Positions 44,649 through 55,454 of a DNA stretch of 64,000 nucleotides are shown here, in pieces. The position numbers were made by a program, and so were the translations under genes. The stretch comes from Crocodylus rhombifer. Lineage: Eukaryota; Chordata; Crocodylia; Crocodylidae. Positions within the stretch are counted from its first letter, which is position 1, and every line of letters starts with the position of its first letter. The notes under the pieces were generated by a model. The model did not search any database, was not told the DNA's origin, and was given only the letters and a program-made list of their open reading frames with translations. Location of the stretch: NCBI GenBank assembly GCA_038503035.1, contig JAVSML010024366.1:500437-564436 (forward strand), written 5' to 3'.

Positions 44649-46185
44649 CAGGGATCCTGGTTTTCCCTGATAAAAAAAAAATCACAAATTCTCTGCTAAA
44701 ACCCTCAAAATCCATGATTAAAATTAAAGGCCGCCCCACAGTCCCAGTGGCCTTGCTGGTGCTGCTCACTCCCCACCCGCAGCCCCCACAGACTCGCTGG
44801 TGTCCTTTGCCCCCCACCCACATCCCCTGCTCCCCCAGCCCTGCCAAAGGGGGTCCCCAGCTACCAGGGGTACAGCCCCCTGTTCCTGCTCCCCCAATGC
44901 TGCATGTACTCCAGGGGGGCTGGGAAGACCTGCACCACCCAGACCTGTACCTGGGGCAGGCGCAAGCTGAGTCTGCTGCCCATCTGTGTGGGGCTTGGTG
45001 CTTGGGGTCTGGGGCCACAATGCACAGCTGCAGGACCCCAGCAGGGAGCAGAACAGGGCCGTGGGTGGTTCATCCAGGGGAGGACCAGTTGCCTGCTGAT
45101 GCACATACTCCCAGGGGGCAGGGAAGACCCATGCCCAGCAGATCTGTAGCTGAGGCAGGTGCAGGCTGTGGGCTCAAACTCCAGTGCTGCTTTGAGGGGT
45201 GCAGCCCCATGCCACTGCCCTCGCTGCATCCCCACATGCAAGAGGTGCATCACTGGGGCAGCAGGGCGGGGTAGTGAGAAGCAGTGAGGAGGTTTTCTGC
45301 ACGGCTCCTCCATTCCCTGCCATGCCGGGTCATGGCGGGGGGAGGGTGGGAAGCAGGGCAGCAGGGAACAGTGGCGAGCAGGGGGCCTGCTGTTCCTTGC
45401 AACTCTGCTTCCCTCCCTGCGACCCAGCACAGCAGGGAGCAGAGGAGCCACGTGGAAAACCTCCTCACCACTTCTTGCCCTGCCTCCTTCCCTCCCCACC
45501 CCCCGCTCCCCTGGCAATTTGCCTCCTGTGCATGGGGCTGCAGTGCGGGCAGAAGCACAGGCTGCACCCTCCAAAGCAGGAACAGGCACTGGAGGTGCAT
45601 CACCAGGGCAGCGGGGGGTGAGTGGGGGGGCAGCTCACAGTGGCAAGGAATCCCTGAGCAGCCCTGCTGCCCCCAGCTGTGCCAGGTCATGCCTACCAGC
45701 TCTGGAGGCTCTGGGGGAGGGAAGCAGGGTGGGAGCTTGAGCCCACAGCCTGCGCCTGCCCCGGGTACAGATCTGGGGGGTGCAAGTCTCCCCTGCCCCC
45801 CGGGAATGCACATGGCAGTGGGGAACTGGGCCTCCCCCTCCTTCTTCTTTCCCAGAAGAGCCCCCACAGCCCTGTCTTGCTCCCCGCTGGGGCCCTGCAG
45901 CCATGCATTGTGGCCCTGGGCCCCAAGTCCCTCCTGGTTAGGCAGCAGCCCCAACCCTGCCCAGCTCCCTCCCTACAAGGGCCTCAATCCCACTCTCCCC
46001 CTGCACTTCCCTGTTCCTCCGTCTTCCTCCCAGCTCCCTCCAGGCGGAAACTGCCAGCCTGTAGGGAGCTCATTGCAAAATGGCAAAATCCATGGGTTTC
46101 TCTGGTAAAATGAGAAATCCATGAGAAAGGCAATATCTGCAGTTTACTCTGTTTTTCCATGGGAAATGGAAAATCCAGATCCCTG
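44649..46185. mobile_element. Foldback hAT-like element, about 1.5 kb, non-autonomous
   Basis: Ends: CAGGGATCCTGGTTTTCC at the left, and the complement of the right end reads CAGGGATCTGGATTTTCC. The flanks share GCTGATA (44642-44648 and 46185-46191), consistent with a 7-8 bp hAT target duplication overlapping the terminal base. The interior is very GC-rich and largely inverted-duplicated: about 200 bp at 44990-45190 pair with 45725-45935, and GAGGAGGTTTTCTGCACGGC near 45286 pairs with the complement of 45440-45470. Direct repeats (GAGGTGCATCAC at 45242 and 45592) also occur. Long open frames here are composition artefacts. No transposase. Confidence 0.82.
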
Positions 46186-48294
46186 CTGATAAGGAGTAAA
46201 CCAGCTGGCTCGGCCTGGACAGAGTGAAAGGGAAGGCAGAGCCCTGCTACAGTCATTCAAGAAATAAGCTAATGGCCTTAGTATATAGGCCAGCAACCTT
46301 TTTTTTGTTATGATTTCTCTATATTTTCTCCCATCAAAGCATGGCAGGTGAGTTTTCGGAGAAGGGCCACTGGTGCCAGGCCAGATAAAAGACTGAGAGA
46401 CCCTGTGAACTCCTATCTCAAATACCATAAACTATGGCTTATGTTTTCATCCTAAGCATGCTGTGTGAAAACTATATCCCCATAGTGATGAAAGATGCAG
46501 GTCTCTTGGAATGCAATTCTGCACTGTGCAATGAGTTCACAGAAAGCTGCAAATTTTAATTTAGTTACCAAAAAAGGATGTTTGAGTTGGTGCTAACGGA
46601 AATGTTATACTTATCGATACCCAGCTAATCATTTACAGATAAAGGATTTAATTAACTAAATACGTAAAGCCAGATTCCAATTTCTGGGATGGGCAGTCTA
46701 TAGCACAGTACTTTTAGTAATAACGCATCCATATTCCCACCCTAAGCTTTGCAAGTCCCAGTACAGAGACACATATTATGGCTAGTCTTGTTAACCCTCA
46801 CATTAGAATTTACAGTGATGAACTAAGTGATAGTGTTATAAGACTTCCCCTAATCCCCTGCATGGCATTATCACTTGAAGATCAATATGAAGCAGAAAGA
46901 CGTGGTTCTGTGATTGTTCTGACTACAGAGCCCCCACACAGGAGTCAGTCTCAAGAGATATGGTGTTGCTCTTTGGGACCTTCTCCACCCAAACAAACTC
47001 CCTTGACTTAATCCTCTCAACTGGAGCAAAACAGAGTAAACTCAGGATCTAAATGATCTGTGTCAGTCTAAGAGAGAGCCACTGCATGAGTCGTAAATAA
47101 CTAAGCCATCCATAATCTCAGAAACTCTTTAGTTTGATATCAAAAATACCTATAAACCTATTATTCAAACCAGGCTATTTATTATATGAGAGAGGTATTA
47201 GCAGTGTTCATCTTAAGTTAGGCAGATGGCAGGGCAGGGACTCCCTGTCTTGCCTTGCCTTGTACCTGTTATATGAGGATGAAATTACACATTACATGTT
47301 GACCATACTAAGGGCACTTAAAATGTGCAAGCAACCACACATTACCATTATAGCTCATTAGCTTGTGCTAAGTGCCTTCTGACCATCTCACAGTTTATGC
47401 CATTTGAGGCAAAAGTTAACTTTAGGCCAGGCTATCTAACATGTGTTAGGATAACGTTAAACTGTTCCACAGAGATAAAACAAGCGTTTTGAAGTCCTCC
47501 AACACCCCAGAATACCCTGGCCTCCTCTCCCCCAGATAGGGAGAGAGCACAGGAGTCTTGGCTTTAATCCATGCCCCTGCTCACCAGCTTTCTAGTGGCA
47601 AGTCCCTTAGTCACTTCAGTTTATTTCCCTGACCACTTCAGTTTGAAAAAAATGTTTTTTCAGTTGGTGACTATTCTTATTAAGTGACAGAAGCACCATG
47701 ATATTGTTCCCAAATAGCATACTTTCAGAAATTTTTCTGAAAGGCTGCATTTTTTTTCTCTTCCTTCTAGTGATTGGTGGGTTTTTTCTTGGCTGATAAG
47801 ATGCAGTATGATGCACAGCAATATAAAATAATAAAGTCATATATTTTCCATGAGGCTTTGTGTTTTATTCATATTTGTGTGCTTTTGAAATTGATTTTGA
47901 CTCATACTATAAAACTCAATTGTTACATGTTGTGATTCATGCTGGCTCACAAATACTTTGTGCATAAATTTGGTTTAAGATACAAACACATTTCATTCAG
48001 TTTGTGAGCACATCAACTGTTTTTAAAGCAGGAACATTTGTTCTCAATCTCTTCTATTAATGTTTTTTTCATAATCTTACATATATCTCCAGGTTACAGA
48101 TTACAGAGTTTTATGCAGCATCTATATAGCTGACAGATTAATGTATTTGGTGGTATCATTGTAATACATGCAGAACCAGTCTGACAACACACTAGATTGT
48201 TGCTTAGCTTGTAGTCTGATTGTATCTCAAAGTTAAGTTGTACGCTGAAAAGTGACTAAAAATCATACTATGGGGTTGGGTGCTTGCTTTCCTT
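46186..48294. other. AT-rich interval, nothing recognised
   Basis: No gene or familiar repeat. An open stretch at 46778-47008 (77 codons) has no domain and no coding neighbours. Confidence 0.5.
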
Positions 48295-48685
48295 TCAGGA
48301 CTGGAAGGGAACTTGGAAGATCATCAAGTCCAGCCCCCTGCCCGACGGGCAGGAAGTCAGCTGGGGTGATAGGATCCCAGCAAGATAAGCATCCAATTTA
48401 CTCTTGGAAGTGTTCAATGTAGGTGCTTGAACCACCTCCGATGGCAGGCTGTTCCAGACCTTGGGGGCACGGACAGTAAACAAATTCTTCCTTATGTCCA
48501 GCCTGAAACGGTCTTGCAGTAGTTTATGACCGTTTGACCTTGTCACCCCTCGGGGTGCTCTGGTGTTCCCCCACATACTGGTGGTCACCCCGATAAACTT
48601 ACAGGTGGCCGTCAGATCACCCCTGAGCCTGCGCTTTTCCAGGCTAAAGAACCCCATGGCTCTCAGCCTGTCATCGTAAGGTCTG
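48295..48685 (-). mobile_element. CR1 LINE 3' fragment of the young subfamily
   Basis: The minus strand encodes the C-terminal ORF2 landmarks RPYDDRLRAMGFFSLEKRRL, RSNGHKLLQDRFRLDIRKN, APKVWNSLPSEVVQAPTLN and LDAYLAGIL, then the 3' UTR. The terminal TCTATGAAA repeats are missing, the sequence stopping at the CTTCCAGTCC equivalent (48295). About 390 bp remain. One small deletion removes part of the GDHQDLGERLF region. Confidence 0.92.
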
Positions 48686-48994
48686 CTTATACTGTATATA
48701 TCCAACTGTATATACACCATAGTGATGCATGTATCTTCTCTGTCATATGTCTCTCTTCTCATTTTCAAATTCTTATTGAGTACTCAGAGTACAAGAACCA
48801 CTTGAACTTGCATATGAAAATCAATATTATCAAAAAAGGAAAGACCCTACAATGGGCCACACTTTTGGAAGTCTGGAAAAGATGATCCTTATAAAAATAA
48901 GAATCTACAGTTAATTTTTCTTATAAAAAAAAATTCCCCACAAAAAACCCCCATGGCTTCTGAGCAAACACTCATGACCCTATGCAGATTATCA
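48686..48994. other. Short AT-rich spacer
   Basis: Nothing recognised. It separates two CR1 copies of the same subfamily in opposite orientation. Confidence 0.5.
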
Positions 48995-51990
48995 CAAATT
49001 AAATGCTACTGCCACTGCTGGCCCGCTGAGCAACCCTTGCAAAGCCAGCAGACCAAGGCACTTAAGGGAGCCCACCCCTGCCTCAGCCCTGGCACAATCT
49101 GTGGGCAAGGCAAGAGCCCCCAAGGGGACACTTGCCTGCCTGTACACTAATGCCAGGAGCCTGGGCAACAAGCCAGACGAGCTCGTCCTCCTGCTCAGTG
49201 CAAAGAAATACGATGTCATTGGGATAACGGGGACCTGGTGGGACTCCACCCATGACTGGACCACGGGTATAGAGGGCTATACCCTGTACAGGAGGGATCG
49301 TGTTGACAAAAGGGGCAGGGGTGTAGCTCTCTATGTGAAGGAAAGCTACATGTCCCTGCAAGCTGATGTTGGCGACCGGCATAGACAGCTAGAGACCCTC
49401 TGGGTAAAAATTCGTGGGGAATACGGCACAGGGGACACAATGGTGGGAGTCTACTACAGACCTCCCACTCAAAGTCCTGAGCTTGACCAGGAGTTCACCC
49501 GGGAACTGACTGAGGCCACTTGCTCCAGGACCTTGGTTGTCATGGGTGACTTCAATTACCCGGACATCTCGTGGGAAGATCACTCAGCAAAATCCCAGTG
49601 GTTGCAAAGCTTTCTCTCGTGCGTGGATGACCTCTACCTGACTCAAGAAGTCTATGGGCCAATGAGAGGCAAAGCGCTGCTCGACCTGGTACTGGCTACG
49701 GGGGACGACCTAATCGGCAACCTAGTGATCGATGGGAAGCTGGGTGACAGCGACCACGAGCTGATCACCTTCACCATCCGCCGTAAAGCTGGCAAGTCAG
49801 TCAGCAACACAGAAGTCCTTGACTTCAGAAAAGCCGTCTTTGACAAGCTCAAGAAGCTAGTCGGTCAGGCCCTCAGGGACCATGACCCCAGGGTGATGGG
49901 AGTTCAAGAAGAGTGGTTGCTCTTCAAGGAAGCGATCCTCAATGCACAAGCTAAATCTATTCCAACATGGAGGAAAGGCAGCAAGAAGGCACAGCAGCCC
50001 CCCTGGCTCTCCAGGGACCTAGTGGACCTCCTGTGGCTTAAAAGGAAAGCCTACAAAGGATGGAGGACAGGATTCACCTCCAAGGAGGATTACTCCGCGC
50101 TGGTTCGGTCCTGCAGGAAGCAAACCAGGAAAGCCCAGGCTGCAACTGAACTCCAACTAGCTTCAGGCATCGAGGAGAACAAAAAGTCCTTTTTCAGATA
50201 CGTGGGGAGCCGGAGGAAAAGCAAGGGCAATGTTGGACCCCTGCTAAACCAGATGGGGCAACTGAACAACTGACGCCCAGGAAAAAGCCAACCTATTAAA
50301 TAGGTACTTTGCGTCAGTCTTTCATCAGTCACACGGGATGCCCATGCCTGCTATGGGACAGGGAAATCTGGGTGAGGGGAATCCCCTACCCTCCATCAAT
50401 GCTGACCTCCTGAAGGAACACCTTGAGAAGCTGGATACCTTCAAGTCAGCTGGCCCTGACAACCTGCACCCCAGGATACTCAAGGAGCTGGCGAGCGTCA
50501 TAGCCCAGCCCCTGACACACATCTTTGAAAACTCCTGGCGCTCTGGTGTAGTGCCCAAAGACTGGAAGAAGGCCAATGTGGTGCCAATCTTCAAGAAAGG
50601 GAGGAGAGTGGATCCGGCTAACTACAGGCCCATTAGCCTGACTTCTATCCTAGGGAAGATCTTAGAAAAGTTTATTAAGGAGGCCATCCTTGAGGGACTG
50701 GCCCAGGCTAACATTCTAAGGGACAGCCAGCACGGGTTTGTTGCGGGTAGGTCTTGTTTGACCAATCTCATTTCCTTCTATGACCAGGTGACCTATCACC
50801 TGGACAAGGGAGAAGAGATTGATGTCATATATCTTGACTTCAAAAAAGCTTTTGATCTGGTATCCCATGATCACCTCTTGGCCAAACTGCCCAGTTGTGG
50901 CCTTGGCTCCACCACGATCCGCTGGCTGGGAAATTGGCTTCGTGGTCAGACCCAGAGGGTTGTGATTGATGGCAGTCACTCATCATGGTGCCCTGTGACC
51001 AGTGGGGTCCCTCAAGGCTCTGTCCTGGGACCCATACTGTTCAACATCTTCATTAACGATGTGGACATTGGAGTCAGGAGTGGACTGGCCAAGTTCGCCG
51101 ATGACACCAAACTTTGGGGCAAAGCATCGACGCCAGAAGATAGGCGGGTGATCCAGGCTGACCTGGACAAGCTCAGCAAATGGGCAGACGAGAACCTGAT
51201 GGTGTTTAACACCGAAAAATGCAAGGTTCTCCACCTTGGGAGGAAAAACCTGCAGCACCCGTATAGGCTCGGCAGTGCTACGTTGGTTAGCACTACAGAA
51301 GAAAGAGACTTGGGGGTCATCATTGACCACAAGATGAACATGAGCCTGCAATGTGATGCTGCGGCTAGTAAAGCGACCAAAATGCTGGCGTGCATCCATA
51401 GATGCTTCTCGAGCAAATCCCGGGACGTCATTCTCCCCTTGTACTCGGCCTTAGTGAGGCCGCAGCTGGAGTACTGCGTCCAGTTTTGGGCTCCACAATT
51501 CAAAAAGGATGTGGAGAAGCTTGAGAGAGTCCAGAGGAGAGCCACGCGCATGATCAGAGGTCAGGAAAACAGATCTTACGATGACAGGCTGAGAGCCATG
51601 GGACTCTTATGCTGGAAAAGCACAGGCTCAGGGGTGATCTGATGGCCACCTATAAGTTTATCAGGGGTGACCACCAGGATCTGGGGGAACGTCTGTTCAC
51701 CAGAGCACCCCGAGGGATGACGAGGTCGAATGGTCACAAACTCCTGCAAAACCGTTTCAGGCTGGACATAAGGAAGAATTTCTTTACTGTCCAAGCCCCC
51801 AAGGTCTGGAACAGTCTGCCAGCGGAGGTGGTTCAAGCACCTACATTGAACACCTTCAAGAGTAAATTGGATGCTTATCTTGCTGGGATGCTATGACCCC
51901 AGCTGACTTCCTGCCCTTTGGGTAGGGGGCTGGACTCGATGATCTCCCGAGGTCCCTTCCAGCCCTAATGTCCATAATGTCTATGAAATC
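48995..51990 (+). mobile_element. CR1 LINE, nearly complete ORF2, youngest-looking copy
   Basis: The element starts in or just upstream of ORF2 (about 48995), lacks ORF1 and the 5' UTR, and runs through ORF2 to a 3' UTR with GACTCGATGATCTCCCGAGG and the tail CCATAATGTCTATGAAATC near 51990. Only two apparent single-base frameshifts interrupt about 2.8 kb of coding sequence, so it inserted recently in evolutionary terms. It is nearly identical to the 2.8-kb copy over their shared 3' part. CR1 moves by nicking DNA and copying its RNA in place. Confidence 0.96.
49101..51896 (+). pseudogene. CR1 ORF2 (AP endonuclease-reverse transcriptase), two frameshifts
   Basis: Segment 1 (49101-50273) is the APE-type endonuclease plus linker: LYTNARSLGNKPDELVLLL, GITGTWWDSTHDW (the family has ITETWW, so the catalytic Glu is Gly), GVYYRPP, VMGDFNYPDISW and GDSDHELITF. 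A one-base shift near 50265-50275 leads into segment 2 (open from 50274, 50338-51642 with Met start): the RT with NYRPISLTSILGKILEKFI, GFVAGRSCLTNL, YLDFKKAFDLVSHDHLL, GVPQGSVLGPILFNIFIND and KFADDTKLWG. A missing base near 51605 shifts into segment 3 (51609-51896), ending AYLAGML. Total length is about 930 codons, close to full CR1 ORF2. RT motifs intact, endonuclease impaired. Confidence 0.94.
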
Positions 51991-52612
51991 ACTAATTAAA
52001 AGTATTATGTTATGAATTAAAGCTACCAAAACATAGTTTGTTATTGGAATGAATCCAAATATTTCAGTTTATTGGGGAATATACTCAGTGTTTTGGCCTG
52101 CAGGGCATATTCTTTATTATGGGCTAGTAAAGAGTTTTATACTAAGATTTATACTGGAGCAAGCTAAACTTTGGCATAAGTAAGACCTGTGAAGAAAAGA
52201 CTCAACTCAGTACATTGAATACCCACAAATTTCAATTTCTTTAAAATTAACTTTTACATGCGAGATAATGACTCAGTTCGTTATATACAGAAATTACGCA
52301 AAGGGTAAAAACAGTATTTCACAAAGCTAATAATAATGAAATAGTATCTGTTGGGGGTAGAGTATGACAGGTGTTTCCATTCAAGCTAATCCAAGGAATA
52401 TTTAAATGCCTTCTTACTGTCTGCTGAAACATTAAAAAGCCACCATTCTACAACTAGACCATGTGCAAAGGAGGACTGTACCTTAATTGTGCTAACCAAC
52501 AGAGTAAACAGGGAGGTCTGACCACAGAAGCAGCTGACTGCTGCCCTGTGTGTGTGATGGGGGAAAGGAAGGAGGGAGGGTTGCAAGATAAAGGCTAAAA
52601 TTGATTTACAGA
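51991..52612. other. AT-rich interval, nothing recognised
   Basis: No gene, familiar repeat or strong secondary structure found. Confidence 0.55.
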
Positions 52613-53029
52613 GGGCCCATCTACATAAGATGCCATGTCACTGTACCAACAAGCTATGGTGACATACTGTCAGAGGGCACTTACCATGCACAGTAGGGTT
52701 GAAAACAACCTGTGCACCATTGGGATTGCACAGTATGACTGCACAGTCATTTAGTACTTGCTAACACCCTGTCCAAGTTTGCAAATGATACCAAATTACG
52801 GGGCAAAGTTAACACACCAGAGGGTAGGAAACAGATCCAGACTGATCTGAACAGGTTGGAAAAATGGGCAGAATGAAATAGGATGCAGCTCAACAAAGAC
52901 AAGTGCAAAGTGCTGCACCTGGGCAAAAAGAACTACCAACACACTCACAGACTGGGGGATGACATCAGCAGCACAGCAGTGGAAAGGGATCTTAGAGTCA
53001 TAGTTGACTCCAAGATGAACATTCATCGT

Positions 53030-54007
53030 TGTCGCACCCCTAATGCTGGTGCACCCTTGACCTGCGAGCCTGGGTTGGCACGACCGGCTTGGTGCGAAGA
53101 GGGGGATTTATAACCAAACAGGTGGGTGTTAACGATGAGCAGGAGTCAGAGGATTTAAACACAGCGTATGGTTATACAAAAGGTTTATTTTACTTACGCT
53201 ACTGATGTGCTGCAGCGTAGGCGGAGGAGTTGATTTATTTAGTTACAGCACGCAGATATCATGTTACCCAGCATTTACAGGGTGGGTAAGAGAGTTGCTT
53301 GTTACAGATTCCGAGCGATTCACATAAGCCGTTGCAGTCTGCAGATTACCAAGAGCTCTTGATAATTTCATAGATTTCATAGATTTCATAGACATTAGGG
53401 CTGGAAGGGACCTCGGGAGATCATCGAGTCCAGAAAGATAACAACAAAGATAAACGGGCCAGCAAGACAGAGATACGCCAGAAAGATACATAGGCGGAGA
53501 GATAATATTTGTGCACGATCTGTTCTTCTTGAGTGTATACGCAGTTCTCCACTTTGGGCGGAAGTTCTTTCAAAGTTATATTTGCCAAAGGTGACCAATT
53601 ACTGTACGCTAGGCATGAATAATTAATGAGTTGGCACTTGTGCTTTCTTTGTTTGCTCAGGTTTCAGAAAAAGGGGGGTTATTTTTACTTGGGTGGTACT
53701 GTTCCTGTTTGGTCACAGGATGGCGTGCATAGTATATTATTTAATTTTACAACTTCATTAAATTAGTTTCATTTTTATCTGGTCACCATGGGTACAGATA
53801 TCTCTCGTGCTGAGTTGTCAAGGTCAGTTTCTTTCTCTTGTATGGGAGTTCAAGTAATTTGAAATGAGGCACAGACAGGGGTGTGTATATGCATCACTTA
53901 ATACAGAGGCATAAATTACAATTGCAGTTTGTTGTGTTAGCCTCTGACCTTTTGCCATTTGACCTTTTGCCATTGGCATCTGAAATCAAAGACTTTGATC
54001 TTTGACA
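53030..54007 (-). mobile_element. Solo LTR, 978 bp, minus orientation, inside CR1
   Basis: It begins TGTCGCACCCCTAATGC and ends ATCTTTGACA, so the termini are TGTC...GACA, inverted as in LTRs. Flanking pentamers ATCGT (53025-53029) and GTCGT (54008-54012) match at 4 of 5 positions, a probable target duplication, and CR1 coding text continues on both sides. On the minus strand AATAAA (complement of TTTATT near 53183) lies about 150 bp before the end, leaving a CpG-rich R/U5-like part with TTATAAATCCCCC. No internal genes exist, so the two LTRs of a provirus have recombined. A short CR1 tail is inserted within it. Confidence 0.85.
53365..53433 (-). mobile_element. Minimal CR1 3' tail (about 70 bp) inside the solo LTR
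   Basis: Read on the minus strand, the segment is CTGGACTCGATGATCTCCCG then AGGTCCCTTCCAGCCC, followed by CTATGAAATCTATGAAATC repeats. This is exactly the terminus of the young CR1 subfamily at 2.8 and 49 kb, truncated to the last 70 bp. It lies between LTR sequences on both sides. Confidence 0.93.
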
Positions 54008-54708
54008 GTCGTCAATATGATGAAGTGATCAAGAAGGCTAACTGCAATTTATAATACATTAGCAGATGCATGATGAACAGGTCCAGGGAGGTGATGCTTC
54101 CCCTCCGCAGCACTGGTCAGGACACAGTTGGAGTACTGCATCCAGTTTTGGGTGCTGCACTTCAAGAGGGATGTGGAAAGTCTTGAGAGGGTTCAGAGGA
54201 AAGCCACTCATATGGTCAGAGGCCTGCAGGCTAGGCCCTACGAGGAGAGACTAAGGGACCTAGATCTCTTCAGCCTTCACAAGAGCAGGCTGAGAGGTGA
54301 TCGTGTGGCTGCCTATAAATTCATTAGGGGAGAGCAGCAGGGAATAGGAGATGCTGTGTTTACTAGAGCACCCCCTGGAGTAACTAGGAACAATGGCCGC
54401 AGACTGATGGAGAGAAGATTTAGGTTGGACATTAAAAAGAACTTTTTCACAGTAAGGGTTGCCAGAACCTGGAATGGGCTTCCAAGGGAGGTGGTACTCT
54501 CCCCTACCCTAGGGGTCTTCAAGAGGAGACTGGAGAAGCACCTAGCTGTGGTCATATGACCCCAGCACTCTTTGCTGCCCAGGGCAGGGGGTCAGACTCA
54601 ATGACCTACTGAGGTCCCTTCCAGTCCTACCATCTATGAATCTATAAAGCAAGTACTAAATGACTGTGGAGTACAAAATGTGCAGGGGGTGCACATGTAG
54701 ACACTCCC

Positions 54709-54769
54709 AATGAGTAGTCAACAAAAAAGCCTAGACAGCTAGAGAAACACCAGCATAACTCTGATATAA
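54709..54769. other. Short spacer
   Basis: Nothing recognised. Confidence 0.4.
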
Positions 54770-54905
54770 AGCTTAAAGAAGTGTTGGAATGATGTTGTAG
54801 CCATGATGGTTCAGGAAATATGATAGAAGCAAGGATTTATATGGGTCATATTTTATTTGATCAACAACATGGTTTGGATAGACTTAGGAGAGACTTAAGG
54901 AAGAG
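54770..54905 (+). repeat. Dispersed repeat, copy of the 17.5-kb tail family
   Basis: GTTGTAGCCATGATGGTTCA at 54793 introduces the family, followed by GAAATATGATAGAAGCAAGG and TCATATTTTATTTGATCAAC. A second, more diverged plus-strand copy starts 0.66 kb downstream. Confidence 0.65.
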
Positions 54906-55454
54906 AATTTGGGGGGGATGGGAAAGCTTAGAACTATACATTATTTTTGAAGAACTTTATGTAAATTTTTATAAATAAGGATTATATCAAAGAAATACTT
55001 GATTCCATCATTAATTTCCCTTCATAACAGGAATAACTTATAAGACTCACACATTTGGCTGACTGCTTAGGTCAAAAGGGAAAACTTCACATTTGTGGCC
55101 TACCCTGTAAAGTTAATAATTCAACTCACATAAATTTGTGCTTAAATTGATTTTAATTTAAAGTTTATCTCATTCTTTCTCTTTCTGAGAGGAACACATC
55201 AATTTTCATTCCTTCTGTTTCAAGAAGGGAAAAGGAGTTTACAGCTTAAAAACCCTTGGTACTCTCTAAAAGAAAGTATTTTAAGGTGACAGCTGTATCT
55301 TCCCAAGTGAAACAGCTAGTAGCACATTATTATATTATGTGGTAGAGGTAATTTTGGCAATGGTCCCAGCAGGTCTACTCCTTAGTCTGCCAGTTTGTGT
55401 CATTGCATTACTTTGCAACCACATGAAATGACAGGGGTGTAAAAGTAAGATTAG

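Larger units (their letters stand above)
52772..54556 (+). pseudogene. CR1 ORF2 C-terminal pseudogene, split by an LTR
   Basis: The first part (to 53024) has KFANDTKL, a stop after EKWAE, then NRMQLNKDKCKVLHLGKKN and ERDLRVIVDSKMN. After the LTR, coding text resumes at 54013 (QYDEVIKKANCNLQY region), shifts, and is open at 54128-54556 with MEYCIQFWVLHFKRDVESLE, MVRGLQARPYEERLRDLDLF, GEQQGIGDAVFTRAPPG, RLDIKKNFFTVRVARTWNGL and the terminal KRRLEKHL. The substituted Asp in the FADD position and the LTR make it inactive. The family role is copying CR1 RNA into DNA. Confidence 0.9.
52760..54647 (+). mobile_element. CR1 LINE, 5'-truncated, interrupted by a solo LTR
   Basis: The copy starts at the codons for [10 protein letters not shown] (RT FADD region, with Asn in place of the first Asp) and ends with CCTTCCAGTCCTACCATCTATGAATCTATAAAG. 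It is split at 53025-54012 by an LTR. Removing the LTR and one copy of the short flanking repeat leaves about 0.9 kb. Its C-terminus (FKRRLEKHLAVVI) groups it with the 34-kb copy and not with the 49-kb one. It inserted at the centre of a MITE palindrome. Confidence 0.92.
52613..54708. mobile_element. Harbinger-like MITE split by a nested CR1
   Basis: The left piece (52613-52762) begins GGGCCCATCTACATAAG and the right piece (54648-54708) ends GCACATGTAGACACTCCC, so the outer ends are inverted and resemble the Harbinger TIRs at 7.8 kb. The pieces also share a 19-bp perfect inverted repeat at the internal junctions: CAGTCATTTAGTACTTGCT at 52744-52762 and AGCAAGTACTAAATGACTG at 54648-54666. The original MITE was therefore about 210 bp and palindromic, with the CR1 inserted at its centre. 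No target duplication is obvious outside. Confidence 0.68.

Noticed and set aside
44714..46113. Open frames up to 274 codons on both strands, including arms rich in Pro, Gly and Cys
   Set aside because: They fall inside the foldback hAT core; mirror-image frames arise from its inverted GC-rich repeats. No conserved domain.
46778..47011. 77-codon open stretch
   Set aside because: No domain, no splice context, and length expected by chance in 64 kb.
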